Below are positions 25,068 to 34,395 of a stretch of DNA of 64,000 bases, piece by piece; position 1 is the first letter of the stretch; each line of letters begins with the position of its first letter. The position numbers were made by a program, and so were the translations under genes. The notes under the pieces are model-generated. The model did not search any database. It was not told where the DNA came from and saw nothing but the letters and a program-made list of their open reading frames with translations. Source of the stretch: Rhodococcus sp. SBT000017 (GTDB lineage: Bacteria > Actinomycetota > Actinomycetes > Mycobacteriales > Mycobacteriaceae); assembly GCF_003688915.1 (NCBI RefSeq), contig NZ_REFU01000002.1, forward strand, positions 434,001-498,000, in the 5' to 3' direction.

Positions 25068-26456
25068 CTACACCCTGACGATTCGGCCCAGCCTTCCCAG
25101 GACCGCCTGCATCTCGGTGTGTTCCGAGCGCGCCGCCCATGGCCGTTGCCTGTTCCTTCCCCGCATCTGCATCGCAGCCCCGGTCACGAGGTCACCGTTG
25201 GGGGCGAAATGCACGCGAACTATCTCGTTGAGTGAGCGCCCCAGCCCGAAACCCGGTACGCCACTGCAGAACCCATAGGGAAACAGCGGTGCATCGGGTT
25301 CGTTGTACTTACCACCGACGAACACCGGGCCGCCGGTACGGAAGTCGCGGCACTGCGCGATGAAGCCGTGGAACGCACGACCCTTCTCGCGTCCGTAGTA
25401 GGCGATACCCACCCGCCCGGATCCGGTCGCGGTGATCGCGCCGAAGCGGGCATCGCGCACTCCTGGCGCCGACACCACCACCGGCCTCGACCAACTCACC
25501 GCACCGTCCGAGGACCAGGCGGCATGCAGCAACCCGTCGCGGTCCGGCCACACCGCGTACACGTTTCCGTCGTCGTCGACGGCCATCGACTCCGGCAGCA
25601 GGTAACGCGAACCGAGCAGCAGGAAATGCAGTGCATTGTGATACTTCGCCAGCGCCGACCCCGGGACCATCCGAACGTCCCACGTCAGGCCTTCGTCGCG
25701 ACTGACCGCCACCGCGAACCGTCGACCGTAACGGCCACCGATGTAGACCGTGCCGTCCGGACCGACGACACCTTTGCCGAACGCAACGTACTCCCGACTC
25801 GGCAACCCGGGGATGTTCTTCGAATCGATGTCGAAACCACCGGCCACCTCCCACTTCACACCGCCGTCGAAGGACCGCCAGATGACCTGGCGGGTGACGT
25901 TGATCAGGGGCCGCACCCGTACCGCGAACGGCGTGGGCGCGGAGAGGTACGTAACCCTTCCCGCCCGTGAATTGCTCGGTCCGGCAAATACTTTGGCGTC
26001 CATCCTGGCTTTCGATGCCACTTTTCGAGTGCGCCAGGTTTCGCCCCGATCGTCACTGACTCCGAGGGTGAAGCCCGTTCGCAGCGGGTGGGGCGGCACC
26101 GCGTCGAATCGTCCGGCATGCAGAAACAGTCGCTCGTCGACGTCGTCGAAGTACAGATAGGGTCGATTCCGACTCTGTTGAACTCCCTCGGGAACCGATG
26201 CGCGCCATGACTTTCCGAAGTCGGACGAGCGTAGTACGCCGATACCGTCGACGGTGAACGCGGGCGCGACGAAGACGGTGTTGTCCGACGCGACCCCGAG
26301 GGTGCAGGCTGCGGAGCCGTACTCGGTGTAGGAGATGTCGGTGACGAAGTCGGCCGAGGCGGCGGCGTTGGTCGAGGAACGCAGTCCTGCCCGATAGCCC
26401 GAGGCAACTCTGGGCGTCACGACACCCGCCATGAGGTGCCGCGGCGTCGCGGCCAC
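25068..26456 (-). CDS. Asp-box (BNR) repeat beta-propeller protein, sialidase-like
   Basis: 462 residues from GTG 26456 (ATG 26432 is possible). At least five Asp-box motifs S-x-D-x-G-x-T/S-W: SSDFGKSW, SDDRGETW, SFDGGVKW, SRDEGLTW and SSDGAVSW. These mark a sialidase-type six-bladed propeller, but no catalytic Arg triad or RIP motif could be assigned, so enzyme activity is not shown. A secretory signal is not visible in the available frame, which is unusual since most Asp-box proteins are exported. Divergent from the WS/DGAT gene. Confidence 0.75.
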   Translation of the reverse strand: MAATPRHLMAGVVTPRVASGYRAGLRSSTNAAASADFVTDISYTEYGSAACTLGVASDNTVFVAPAFTVDGIGVLRSSDFGKSWRASVPEGVQQSRNRPYLYFDDVDERLFLHAGRFDAVPPHPLRTGFTLGVSDDRGETWRTRKVASKARMDAKVFAGPSNSRAGRVTYLSAPTPFAVRVRPLINVTRQVIWRSFDGGVKWEVAGGFDIDSKNIPGLPSREYVAFGKGVVGPDGTVYIGGRYGRRFAVAVSRDEGLTWDVRMVPGSALAKYHNALHFLLLGSRYLLPESMAVDDDGNVYAVWPDRDGLLHAAWSSDGAVSWSRPVVVSAPGVRDARFGAITATGSGRVGIAYYGREKGRAFHGFIAQCRDFRTGGPVFVGGKYNEPDAPLFPYGFCSGVPGFGLGRSLNEIVRVHFAPNGDLVTGAAMQMRGRNRQRPWAARSEHTEMQAVLGRLGRIVRV

Positions 26457-26601
26457 AGTGCTGGTCGATGCATTGGATCAGGCTAGCGCCGATGCTGCCG
26501 GTAGACCTCCAGGCCACCGAAGAAGTCCTCGGCCCGTCCTGGTGACAGTTCACAGAACAGAACCGGTCAGTACGTAAAATCCCGGTTCCCATCGGGACGC
26601 C

Positions 26602-26607
26602 TAGGCT
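26602..26607 (+). promoter_or_regulatory. -10 box TAGGCT of a leaderless promoter
   Basis: TANNNT with 6 nt to the GTG at 26614. Confidence 0.45.
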
Positions 26608-26613
26608 CGTCGT

Positions 26614-27981
26614 GTGCCCCGCGCTCGAGCCGACCACAGCCGCCCCGGATGGACGCGCCTACATCCGGCCGACGCGCGCGCGTACTGGATGGCGTCCAAG
26701 ATTCCGAGCGACCAATTTCTGCTGTACTGCTTCGACAGTGGATCCGAGGACCTCGACACCGTGGTGGCACGACTGTACGAGCGCAGCGGCCGCATCGAGG
26801 TTCTGCGGCGACGCATCACCGATGTCGCCTGCGGACTCGACTATCCCCGCTGGACCGAGGCGGGTCCGCGCTCCGACGCGATCTCCGTCCACCGGACGAC
26901 GAGCACCTGGTCCGAATGCCTCGATGCGATCGCTGCATCGTTCACCCGTCAGGTCGACCCCCGACTGTCCGTGTGGCACCTGCACCTGTATCCGAACATC
27001 GCCGACGCACCCGGCGGCACGGCCCTCGTTGCCGTGCTGCAGCTTTCGCACGCAGCAGCCGACGGAACTCTGTCCGCTCGCACTGCCCGCGACCTGTTCG
27101 GCACGCATCCCCTCCCACCGGCCTCCGCCTGCACGGAGCCTCCCGCGGTGTTCGAGGCGGCATCCACAATCGTTGCCGCTGCGACTGTCCCGCTTCGACT
27201 GGCACAGATGGTTCGCGGCGGCGTCCGTGCCCGACGCGACGCGCTGAGCCTCGGACGAGGCACCGACTCGGGTGAGATTCCCCCGCCCGCACACTCGCGC
27301 GCTCTGACCGCCCTCGACGTGCCGCCCACCGGCCGGACGTCCGTGCGGACCATCGTGCTTCCGAAATCCGACCTGCAGTCCGGCGGTACCACCATCACCA
27401 CCTTCGTACTGACGGCGGTATCCGTTGCACTGCAACGACTTCTCGGCGATGGTCCTGATCTCGCCGCCGAGGTCACGCTGGCGAGGGACGCACGAGCCGA
27501 CGCACGAAACAATTTCGGCAACGTCGGCGTCGGACTGTTTCCCGCCGAACCGGACATCCGCACTCGCAGTCGACTCGTCTCGGCCGAGCTGGCCGCGCGC
27601 CGTGCCCGCGCGAATCATCCACTCTCGGAGGCCGCCCGCGCATCACAAGACGCAGTCGAAGCACACGTGCCTGCATTTCTCGCCGAATGGGGCGTCGCGC
27701 AGTTCGATCCGACTGCAGTCCCTCCGACGGTCACCGGGAACACCGTCGTGTCCAGCGTCTCGCGCGGCACCGCAGACCTCACGCTCGGCGGCGGCTCCGT
27801 CCGATTCACCGCAGGCTTCCCGGCCCTGTCCCCCGCCATGAGCCTGACCCACGGAGTCCACGGCATCGGCGATACCGTCACCGTCGGCATCACATCCAAC
27901 AGCGCGGCCGTGCCCGACCCGGATCTGTACGAGGCACTGCTTCGCGACACCCTCGACGACGTACGCAACGCTCTGGCCTGA
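26614..27981 (+). CDS. Wax ester synthase/diacylglycerol acyltransferase-like protein
   Basis: 455 residues from GTG 26614. The acyltransferase motif is SHAAADG (H146, D150): the catalytic second His of HHxxxDG is kept and the first is Ser. RNNFGNVGVGLFP matches the PLW/NxxGN region of the family, and the C-terminus GIGDTVTVGITSNSAAVPDP matches its end. WS/DGAT enzymes make wax esters and triacylglycerol at the membrane or lipid droplet, and rhodococci carry many. The degenerate motif and modest N-terminus leave the acceptor open. Confidence 0.75.
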   Translation: MPRARADHSRPGWTRLHPADARAYWMASKIPSDQFLLYCFDSGSEDLDTVVARLYERSGRIEVLRRRITDVACGLDYPRWTEAGPRSDAISVHRTTSTWSECLDAIAASFTRQVDPRLSVWHLHLYPNIADAPGGTALVAVLQLSHAAADGTLSARTARDLFGTHPLPPASACTEPPAVFEAASTIVAAATVPLRLAQMVRGGVRARRDALSLGRGTDSGEIPPPAHSRALTALDVPPTGRTSVRTIVLPKSDLQSGGTTITTFVLTAVSVALQRLLGDGPDLAAEVTLARDARADARNNFGNVGVGLFPAEPDIRTRSRLVSAELAARRARANHPLSEAARASQDAVEAHVPAFLAEWGVAQFDPTAVPPTVTGNTVVSSVSRGTADLTLGGGSVRFTAGFPALSPAMSLTHGVHGIGDTVTVGITSNSAAVPDPDLYEALLRDTLDDVRNALA

Positions 27982-28056
27982 CTGGGACCGAACTGCCAGA
28001 CAGTTCTCAGCATTTGTCGGGCATCGGGCTCAGGTTCCCCCACCAGACTGACAGCC

Positions 28057-28938
28057 ATGAGCAAGGAAAAGGTCACCGTACTCGCCGTCGGAGGTACCGG
28101 AGAATCACATCCGTCCGACCACCGGACGCGGGTGACCGGCCTGCTGGCCTGCGTCGTCGGCGAGCTGGACGACCGCTTCGTCGGCCGATGGGTCGGCTAT
28201 CCGGCGTCGTACGGTCCGGTCGCGCTCGGCGGACTGTGCTTCCGGCACAGCGCCGATCTCGGTGTCCGACGCCTACGCCGCGCCATCGAGGGCACCACCG
28301 GACCGATCGCCCTGATCGGATACTCCCAGGGAGCGACGGTGGTGCGAGAGGTCCTCGGCCTCGTCCACGACGGGACGATCGACGGCAGCCGCATCGTTGC
28401 CGCCGGTCTGATATCGGATCCGCAGCAGCCGGTAGGTGCCATCGACGGATGCACCGGACGTGGCGTCGCCGGTGCAGGTCCGGCTCTGCCCGAGTCGATT
28501 CCGGTCCGGTGGATCGGCCTCGCCTCGGACATGATCTGCAATGCCAGCGACGACAGCCTCATCCGCGACGTTGCCGACCTGACCCGATGGATGTCGTTTC
28601 GTACCCCGAAGACCTGGTTGCGCGAGCTGTGGAACCTACTGCGCAGCAACAGCTTCCAGAATGCGACCCGAACCCGCCTTCGACCCTCGCAGTGGGCGAA
28701 GGATGTTCGACGCCTCCGCACCGCGGCCGCCGAACTGGGCGGCTATCTGCCGCAGTCGATGCGCTGGCGGCGATTCGAGTGGTCGAATCCAGGCGGTGGC
28801 CGGCACATCGCGTACGCGCGGGAAGATTACGCAGATGGCCTCACGGGCTGCCAGGTTCTCGCCCGTTGGCTCGGTGAGCAGGCGAATCGGCGGGAGAACC
28901 GACTCAGCCCTTCTCGGCCACAGTCGCGAGTTGCCTGA
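28057..28938 (+). CDS. Cutinase/PE-PPE-like alpha/beta serine hydrolase
   Basis: 293 residues, ATG 28057. The nucleophile elbow GYSQGAT is near residue 90, the aspartate likely in LISDPQQP and the histidine in GGGRHIAYARED. This combination is seen in cutinases, PE-PPE C-domains and phage lysin B (mycolyl-arabinogalactan esterase). No signal peptide, so the protein may act in the cytosol or after another export route. The 3' end overlaps the convergent SRPBCC gene by 35 bp. Confidence 0.7.
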   Translation: MSKEKVTVLAVGGTGESHPSDHRTRVTGLLACVVGELDDRFVGRWVGYPASYGPVALGGLCFRHSADLGVRRLRRAIEGTTGPIALIGYSQGATVVREVLGLVHDGTIDGSRIVAAGLISDPQQPVGAIDGCTGRGVAGAGPALPESIPVRWIGLASDMICNASDDSLIRDVADLTRWMSFRTPKTWLRELWNLLRSNSFQNATRTRLRPSQWAKDVRRLRTAAAELGGYLPQSMRWRRFEWSNPGGGRHIAYAREDYADGLTGCQVLARWLGEQANRRENRLSPSRPQSRVA

Positions 28939-29377
28939 GCCCCTTCTCGAAATCCGGTCCGACGAGCTTGTCCATCGAGAACACTTTTCCGATCAGAGCG
29001 AACAGCTTGTTCTGCTTTCCCGACATTCGCCAGGTCACTCGGGTTCCGTCGGCGACAGGCTCGAGCAGAAACGTCGTGACGTTCCGATTCTTGAACGGCT
29101 TGGTGAACGCGAGGTCGAGCACGATTCGTCGTTCGGGAGTCGACTCGGTGATGATCATCGTCCCCGCACCGGCCTTGCGGTTACCCGACCACGAGTACGA
29201 GGCACCCACTCCGGCGTCGGGACCGGTGTAGGTGCGCTTCAGGTCGGGGTCGACCCCCTCGTAGGGCGACCACTTCACCCACTGATGGAAGTCGTCGATC
29301 AGAGCGTGGACGGTTGCGGCGTCGGCCCGAACCACGGCCGAGCGTTCGACGAGGACGGGGGCGGGTTCGCCGGCCAT
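28904..29377 (-). CDS. SRPBCC (START/polyketide-cyclase-like) family protein
   Basis: 157 residues. The helix-grip fold is evident: ERSAVVRADAATVHALIDDF at the start, WSPYEGVDPDLKRTYTG in the middle and a C-terminal long helix. Such proteins bind hydrophobic ligands; no specific ligand is known. Seven bp downstream of the VOC protein on the same strand, so likely one operon. Confidence 0.85.
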   Translation of the reverse strand: MAGEPAPVLVERSAVVRADAATVHALIDDFHQWVKWSPYEGVDPDLKRTYTGPDAGVGASYSWSGNRKAGAGTMIITESTPERRIVLDLAFTKPFKNRNVTTFLLEPVADGTRVTWRMSGKQNKLFALIGKVFSMDKLVGPDFEKGLRQLATVAEKG

Positions 29378-29384
29378 TGCGAAA

Positions 29385-29744
29385 TCAGTCCCTCTTGCAG
29401 AGGCAGAAGATGTGCCCGGCCGGATCGCGGAACACCCAGAACGAGGGTTGCGCGTGGTCGATGAGTTCGGCCCCGGCGTCGACGACGAAGTCCCTGGCCT
29501 GTTCCATGTCGTCGACCACCAGGTCGAGGTGGATCTTGATGCCCTCGTTCGGCCAGTCGATGGGGGTGAAGTCCGGTGCCTTCTGGAAGGCGAGCCGCAG
29601 TTCGCCCGGACCGTGAACCACCACCCAGTCCCCGTCGTCGCGAACCTGCTCCCATCCGAGGATCGTGCTGTAGAAACGGCCGAGCGCGGCGGGATCCGGG
29701 CAGTCGAGCACGGTGTAGTCGACGGTGATGGTCGGTCGGGTCAT
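29385..29744 (-). CDS. VOC family protein (glyoxalase/dioxygenase fold)
   Basis: 119 residues from ATG 29744. The paired beta-alpha-beta-beta-beta modules begin with TITVDYTVLDCPDPAALGRF and IKIHLDLVVDDMEQARDFV, the end is VFRDPAGHIFCLCKRD. The function (lyase, dioxygenase, resistance or none) cannot be chosen. Operon with the SRPBCC gene. -10 box TAGTCT at 29757-29752. Confidence 0.85.
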   Translation of the reverse strand: MTRPTITVDYTVLDCPDPAALGRFYSTILGWEQVRDDGDWVVVHGPGELRLAFQKAPDFTPIDWPNEGIKIHLDLVVDDMEQARDFVVDAGAELIDHAQPSFWVFRDPAGHIFCLCKRD

Positions 29745-29751
29745 GGCGGTC

Positions 29752-29757
29752 AGACTA
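29752..29757 (-). promoter_or_regulatory. -10 box TAGTCT of a leaderless promoter for VOC-SRPBCC
   Basis: TANNNT with 7 nt to the ATG at 29744. Confidence 0.45.
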
Positions 29758-29761
29758 GCGG

Positions 29762-30718
29762 TCAGCCACCGACAGCAGGGGCAATAGTCTCGAACCACGC
29801 ATCGTGCAGGTGCTGCTCCCAGTGGTTCCACCAGTGCACACCGGTACCGGTGATCTTGACGTTGGGTCGGCCGCCTACGGCCTGCAGCAACGGAACGAAT
29901 GCGCGACTGCTCATGCCGGCGGCCGTCTCGAGCGGCACCATCTGCGCGAACCTGACGGGGTCGAAGCTGCTGCTGGCCGGGTTGAACACAGGGTCCGTAG
30001 CCGGTGAGCCGCTCCCCGAGGAGACGAAGACTGCCGTGTTGCGCAGCGCACCGACATTGAGGGACGGATCGTTACGGATCCAGTCCGCAGACGGCCAGGT
30101 GCCCCACATGTTGCGAGCGTTGCCGCCCATCTCGCCGACGGCGACGGCGATGCCCTGCGCGAATCCGGGGCTGCTGGCGGTCGGGTAGCCGCTGAACGAC
30201 GCGACGGCCTTGTAGAAATCGGGGTGATGGGCAGCCAGATTCAGAGCCGAGGTTCCGCTCATGGACAGTCCGGCCACCGCGTTGTTGACGTTGTCGCTAC
30301 CGAAGCGATCCGCCATGAACGGAGGCAGCTCCTGGGTGAGGAAGGTTTCCCACTTCACGCGTCCGAGCTTGGGGTCATCCCGCTGCCAGTCGGAGTAGAA
30401 GGTGCCGCCGCCGCCGAACGGGATGGCCACGTTGACGTGCTTGTCGGCGAAGAAGCTCTCGACGTCGGTCTCGATGAGCCAGCCGTTGTCGTTCTCGGGC
30501 GCGCGCAGGCCGTCGAGCAGATACAGGGTGGGTGCGGGGCCGCCGCCGGCAGCCTTGAGCACCTTCACCGGAATGTTCTTGTCCATCGACGGCGAGTAGA
30601 CGTAGACGAGCTCGGAGTCGGCCTTCGCCACACCGGTCCCCATCAGCACCGTTGCCATCGTGGCGACCAATACCGCCACTACAGCGAGCACCAGACTTCG
30701 TATCCGACCATGCAGCAT
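29762..30718 (-). CDS. Mycolyltransferase of the antigen 85 family
   Basis: 318 residues with a Sec signal peptide ending at about VAKA-DSE (residue 34). Antigen 85 landmarks: VYSPSMDKNIPVKV, TLYLLDGLRAPENDNGW, GGGGTFYSDWQR, VKWETFLTQELPPFM, the nucleophile S152 in GLSMSGTSAL, and the histidine in TGVHWWNHWEQHL. Such enzymes move mycolic acids between trehalose monomycolate molecules and to arabinogalactan in the outer envelope. It shares a strand with amylosucrase 75 bp upstream. Confirms a mycolate-bearing host. Confidence 0.92.
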   Translation of the reverse strand: MLHGRIRSLVLAVVAVLVATMATVLMGTGVAKADSELVYVYSPSMDKNIPVKVLKAAGGGPAPTLYLLDGLRAPENDNGWLIETDVESFFADKHVNVAIPFGGGGTFYSDWQRDDPKLGRVKWETFLTQELPPFMADRFGSDNVNNAVAGLSMSGTSALNLAAHHPDFYKAVASFSGYPTASSPGFAQGIAVAVGEMGGNARNMWGTWPSADWIRNDPSLNVGALRNTAVFVSSGSGSPATDPVFNPASSSFDPVRFAQMVPLETAAGMSSRAFVPLLQAVGGRPNVKITGTGVHWWNHWEQHLHDAWFETIAPAVGG

Positions 30719-30792
30719 GAAGATTGTCCCCTTGTTCGTATCCAGCCGACCGTCTCGGGGAGGGTAACAGCCCGGTCACGGCAGCGCCTCTT

Positions 30793-32706
30793 CTAGCGCA
30801 GCGGGTTGTCGACGATCCACCACGCCGCATACGGCGGCAACCACACCGAACCGGTGTCGTCGACCTGCAGATCGTGCTGCGAGAGAACCTCGACCGGGGC
30901 CGGAATCCCGAGTTCGATCAGCTGCGCGTGCGGGAACGACCGATGTTCGGCGGTGACGTTGTACAGGGCGACCAGAGTGCCGCTGGGATGCCGCCTGCGC
31001 ACCACGAGCAGACCGTCGTCCGACTCGCTCTGCACGTCCACCGGTGCCTCGGCGTGCAACATCGGAAGTCCGGCGCGCACCTTCGCTATCCGAGCGATAC
31101 CGTCGAACACCCGTTGGGCGTCGCTCCCCTGCTGGAATCGGCCGGCGCGATCGGCGTCGGTCACACGCGGCCGATGCACCCACCGGTTGTCCTCGGCATG
31201 AGCTGGTTCGTCGGCCCAGTTCGGATCTCCCGGGGAGCCGAGCTCGTCGCCGCTCCACACGACCGGAATTCCGCCCCAGCCGGCAATGATCGCGTGCGCC
31301 ATAAAGATTCGCCCGAACGCGCCGTCGGGATCCAGGCGGGATGTGCCCAGACCGGTCAGCGCGGCTGCGGTTCCGCTGATCCGACGGTCGCCGGTGTCCG
31401 GGTTGTACTGGAACACCAGGCCTTCGGCCCAGGAGCCGTCGAATTCGCCCGAGTACCAGTCGGCCAGAAAGTGGCGATGCCCTGCGCCCGAGAGTCCGAG
31501 GGACGACGCGTCGCCGTCGTCGATGGCCCAGCCGATGTCGTCGTGGCAACGAACGTAGGTCACCCAGGTGCCGCTCGGCGGGGTCGGGGGCAACGACGCC
31601 AGTGCATGCCGCGCCAAAGCCGTACTGCCCGTTGCCAACATCGACCACACCTGCACCATCAGCGAGTTGTGGTACGCAATGTCCGAGACCCGTCCGGTGT
31701 GCCGCCCCTGACCCAGGTACGGCAGCAGATCGCGGGGCCCGACGATCGCCTCGGCCTTGAACAGCGTGGCCGGAGCAGCGAGTCGCGCGGTGGCGCGCAG
31801 GGCCTGGGTGACCGCATGCACCTCGGGTTGGTTCTGGCAGTTGGTTCCCAGCCGCTTCCACAGAAACGCGATCGCATCGAGGCGCAGCACTTCGACCCCG
31901 AGGTTGGCCAGGTGCAGCACGATGCTCGCGAACTCCTGCAGCACAGCAGGATTGGCCCAGTTCAGATCCCACTGCCATTCGTTGAACGTCGTCCACACCC
32001 ACTCGCCGAGGGTGTCGTCGAAGGTGAAGCTGCCGGGCGCGAAGTCCGGAAACACCTCGGGGAGAGTGCGCTCGTACGAGTCCGGAGTGGTGCGATCGGG
32101 ATAGATCAGGAAGTAGTCTCGATACGTCGGATCACCTGCACGTGCCTTCTCGGCCCATTCATGCTCGCGCGCAACGTGATTGAGTACCAGATCGACCACG
32201 AGACTGATGCCGCGTACACGCAGCGTCTCCGCGAGCGCCCGCAGGTCCTCATTGGTGCCGAGGTCTTCTCGAACCGCGCGGTAATCCATCACCGCGTATC
32301 CGCCGTCGTTGTCGCCGGGCCGCGGTTGCAGCAGCGGCATCAGGTGCAGGTAGGTGACACCCAGATCGGTCAGATGGTCGAGCCGCTCGCCTACCCCACG
32401 CAGCGTCTGTCCGTACCGATCGACGTAACAGGCATAGCCGAACATGTCCGGCTGCTGAAACCAGTCCGGTTCGAGCAGACGACGCTGATCGAGCCGGTGC
32501 AGATCCTCGGGGCGGGCGGCGTAGGCGCGCGCGGCGATCTCCATCAGGGTGGCCGCCACGGCGTCGGGATCGGAGTAGACGGCCGTGACCGCGTCGTGCA
32601 GATCGGGAAACCACTGCTCGAGACGTAACTCGAACGTCTCGCGTCGGTGGGCGGGAAGCTCGGCGAGGATCTCGCGGGTGACGTCGGAGACGGCGGGGTG
32701 AACCAT
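30793..32706 (-). CDS. Amylosucrase (GH13 subfamily 4)
   Basis: 637 residues, the same length as Neisseria polysaccharea amylosucrase (636). HLMPLLQPRPGDNDGGYAVM is the characteristic motif, and the catalytic residues fit by position: nucleophile D277 (EVLRLDAIAF), acid/base E319 (FKAEAIVG) and D389/D390 (YVRCHDDIGW). It transfers glucose from sucrose to a growing alpha-1,4-glucan and releases fructose. No signal peptide. No sucrose transporter, fructokinase or glycogen gene is near, so how sucrose reaches it is unclear. Sucrose hydrolase is the main alternative. Confidence 0.88.
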   Translation of the reverse strand: MVHPAVSDVTREILAELPAHRRETFELRLEQWFPDLHDAVTAVYSDPDAVAATLMEIAARAYAARPEDLHRLDQRRLLEPDWFQQPDMFGYACYVDRYGQTLRGVGERLDHLTDLGVTYLHLMPLLQPRPGDNDGGYAVMDYRAVREDLGTNEDLRALAETLRVRGISLVVDLVLNHVAREHEWAEKARAGDPTYRDYFLIYPDRTTPDSYERTLPEVFPDFAPGSFTFDDTLGEWVWTTFNEWQWDLNWANPAVLQEFASIVLHLANLGVEVLRLDAIAFLWKRLGTNCQNQPEVHAVTQALRATARLAAPATLFKAEAIVGPRDLLPYLGQGRHTGRVSDIAYHNSLMVQVWSMLATGSTALARHALASLPPTPPSGTWVTYVRCHDDIGWAIDDGDASSLGLSGAGHRHFLADWYSGEFDGSWAEGLVFQYNPDTGDRRISGTAAALTGLGTSRLDPDGAFGRIFMAHAIIAGWGGIPVVWSGDELGSPGDPNWADEPAHAEDNRWVHRPRVTDADRAGRFQQGSDAQRVFDGIARIAKVRAGLPMLHAEAPVDVQSESDDGLLVVRRRHPSGTLVALYNVTAEHRSFPHAQLIELGIPAPVEVLSQHDLQVDDTGSVWLPPYAAWWIVDNPLR

Positions 32707-32777
32707 GGACTCATTCTGGCATCGACCCCTGCGTACGGGCGCGCATACATCCGGTTACCGCGGGGTATCAGAGCGGC

Positions 32778-33737
32778 ATGTCATTGCTGACCCGCACACT
32801 GGACACGATCCTCGACAGAGCAGTCGTTCCCGGATACTCCCGCATCGGTGCCACGGTGCGTCGGCGATTCTGGGCCGCGGATCCGACACCGTTCCCTTCC
32901 CCCATCGACATGGTGGTGACCGGCGCGTCGTCCGGGTTGGGCGCAGCCACCGCGAAGGAACTCGCCAGGTTGGGGGCACGGGTGCACCTGGTCGGCAGGT
33001 CGGCCGATCGGCTGGAGTCCGCGGCCGCCGCCATCCGAGCCGAGGTGCCCGACGCCTCTCTCGTGGTGCGCGAGTGCGATATCAGCAATCTCGACTCCGT
33101 GGCCGAATTGATCGCGGCTCTGGCGTCCGAGCTCACCGCGGTGCACGCTCTCGTGCATTGCGCCGGGGTCATGCCGGACGGGCGGCAGCTGTCCGCGCAG
33201 GGACACGAATCCGCTTTCGCCACCCATGTTCTCGGGCCGGTCGCGTTGACGGTCGGTCTGCGGGAGCTGTTCGACGCCGGATCGCGGGTCGTGTTCGTCT
33301 CGAGCGGCGGCATGTATGCGGTGCCGTTGCAGAACTCCGACTTCGAGTACGAGAACGGCAAGTACTCCGGCATGACGGCCTACGCCCGAACCAAGCGCAT
33401 GCAGGTGGTGGTGGCCGAGCAACTGGCCGAACGCTTTTCGCTCGAAGACGATCCGGTGGTCCACAGCATGCACCCCGGTTGGGCGGCGACGCCCGGAGTC
33501 ACCGGCTCGATGCCCCTGTTCGGTTCGGTGATGAAGCCGATTCTGCGCAACGCACACGACGGGGCCGACACCATCGTCTGGCTCGTCGCATCCGACCAGG
33601 CGTTGACGAGCACGGGAACGTTCTGGCACGACCGGGCCCCGCGTCCGACCCACTACCCGTCGTGGCGGGGCGATTCACCACGCGTGCGAGATGCATTGTG
33701 GGCCAGCGTGGTCGAGGCGACGGGGATCGAGATCTGA
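32778..33737 (+). CDS. SDR family NAD(P)-dependent oxidoreductase
   Basis: 319 residues. Unlike a plain SDR it has a 45-residue N-terminal stretch (YSRIGATVRRRFWAADP) before the Rossmann motif VVTGASSGLGAATAKEL; the catalytic YARTK is near residue 205, and the active-site Ser precedes it in VFVSSGGMYA. This layout resembles the DHRS12-like group. Substrate unknown. Divergent from amylosucrase. Confidence 0.83.
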   Translation: MSLLTRTLDTILDRAVVPGYSRIGATVRRRFWAADPTPFPSPIDMVVTGASSGLGAATAKELARLGARVHLVGRSADRLESAAAAIRAEVPDASLVVRECDISNLDSVAELIAALASELTAVHALVHCAGVMPDGRQLSAQGHESAFATHVLGPVALTVGLRELFDAGSRVVFVSSGGMYAVPLQNSDFEYENGKYSGMTAYARTKRMQVVVAEQLAERFSLEDDPVVHSMHPGWAATPGVTGSMPLFGSVMKPILRNAHDGADTIVWLVASDQALTSTGTFWHDRAPRPTHYPSWRGDSPRVRDALWASVVEATGIEI

Positions 33738-33745
33738 CGGCGTCA

Positions 33746-34282
33746 CTACCCCCGTGCGGGCCGTTTCAGCCCACCGACCGAATTCCGCACGAGCATCAGC
33801 AGGGTCAAACCGGTGCCGAGGCCCATCATGCACAGAATGACACCCACACCCGACTGCCCGGTGATATCGGTACTCGCTTCTATGCAGAACGCCGTCGAGA
33901 ACCCTGCCGTCGTGCCCAACGCAGCGACGTGTCCCCCGGTCTTCGCCCATCGCGACAGGTGCGCGGCGAGCAGGCACAGCAACACGACCGTCGCGCCGCA
34001 CGCGGCCACTTGCCAGGACGGGAACTCGTTCGGTGCCGGAAGCCTGGGCCCGCGGAATTCGCCCCGGTAGTCGGCGGACCAGCTGAGCCACCCCGCGCAC
34101 GCGGCGAAACCCGAAGCGAGCGCTAAAGATCCGGTGGCCCACAAGCCGAGCGGGCCGGTGCCCGTTCTTTCTCGACGCTTCGAGAACACGGCCCAGAGAA
34201 CAAGGGCCCAGAACGTCGACGGCACGCCGACGAAAACGAAGACTATCCAGAGGAACTGAGACCACGAAAAGTCGACTGCCAT
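33746..34282 (-). CDS. Integral membrane protein, function unknown
   Basis: 178 residues, about five hydrophobic segments (e.g. FLWIVFVFVGVPSTFWALVL and VAACGATVVLLCLLAAHL). No recognised family. -10 box TAGCGT at 34294-34289 lies 6 nt before the ATG, so expression is likely independent. Convergent with the SDR 8 bp away. Confidence 0.7.
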   Translation of the reverse strand: MAVDFSWSQFLWIVFVFVGVPSTFWALVLWAVFSKRRERTGTGPLGLWATGSLALASGFAACAGWLSWSADYRGEFRGPRLPAPNEFPSWQVAACGATVVLLCLLAAHLSRWAKTGGHVAALGTTAGFSTAFCIEASTDITGQSGVGVILCMMGLGTGLTLLMLVRNSVGGLKRPARG

Positions 34283-34288
34283 CTCTCG

Positions 34289-34294
34289 ACGCTA
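34289..34294 (-). promoter_or_regulatory. -10 box TAGCGT of a leaderless promoter
   Basis: TANNNT, 6 nt before the ATG at 34282; part of a recurring TAGCGTCG string seen also before 43126 and 58504. Confidence 0.45.
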
Positions 34295-34395
34295 TAGGAC
34301 AAGAAGCATGTGGCCGAGATGCTTCGCGTATCGAGCACATCGGCCCTCGATACGAGACGACGATCGCAGATGCACACGTCGGAACCGTCCCGGTC

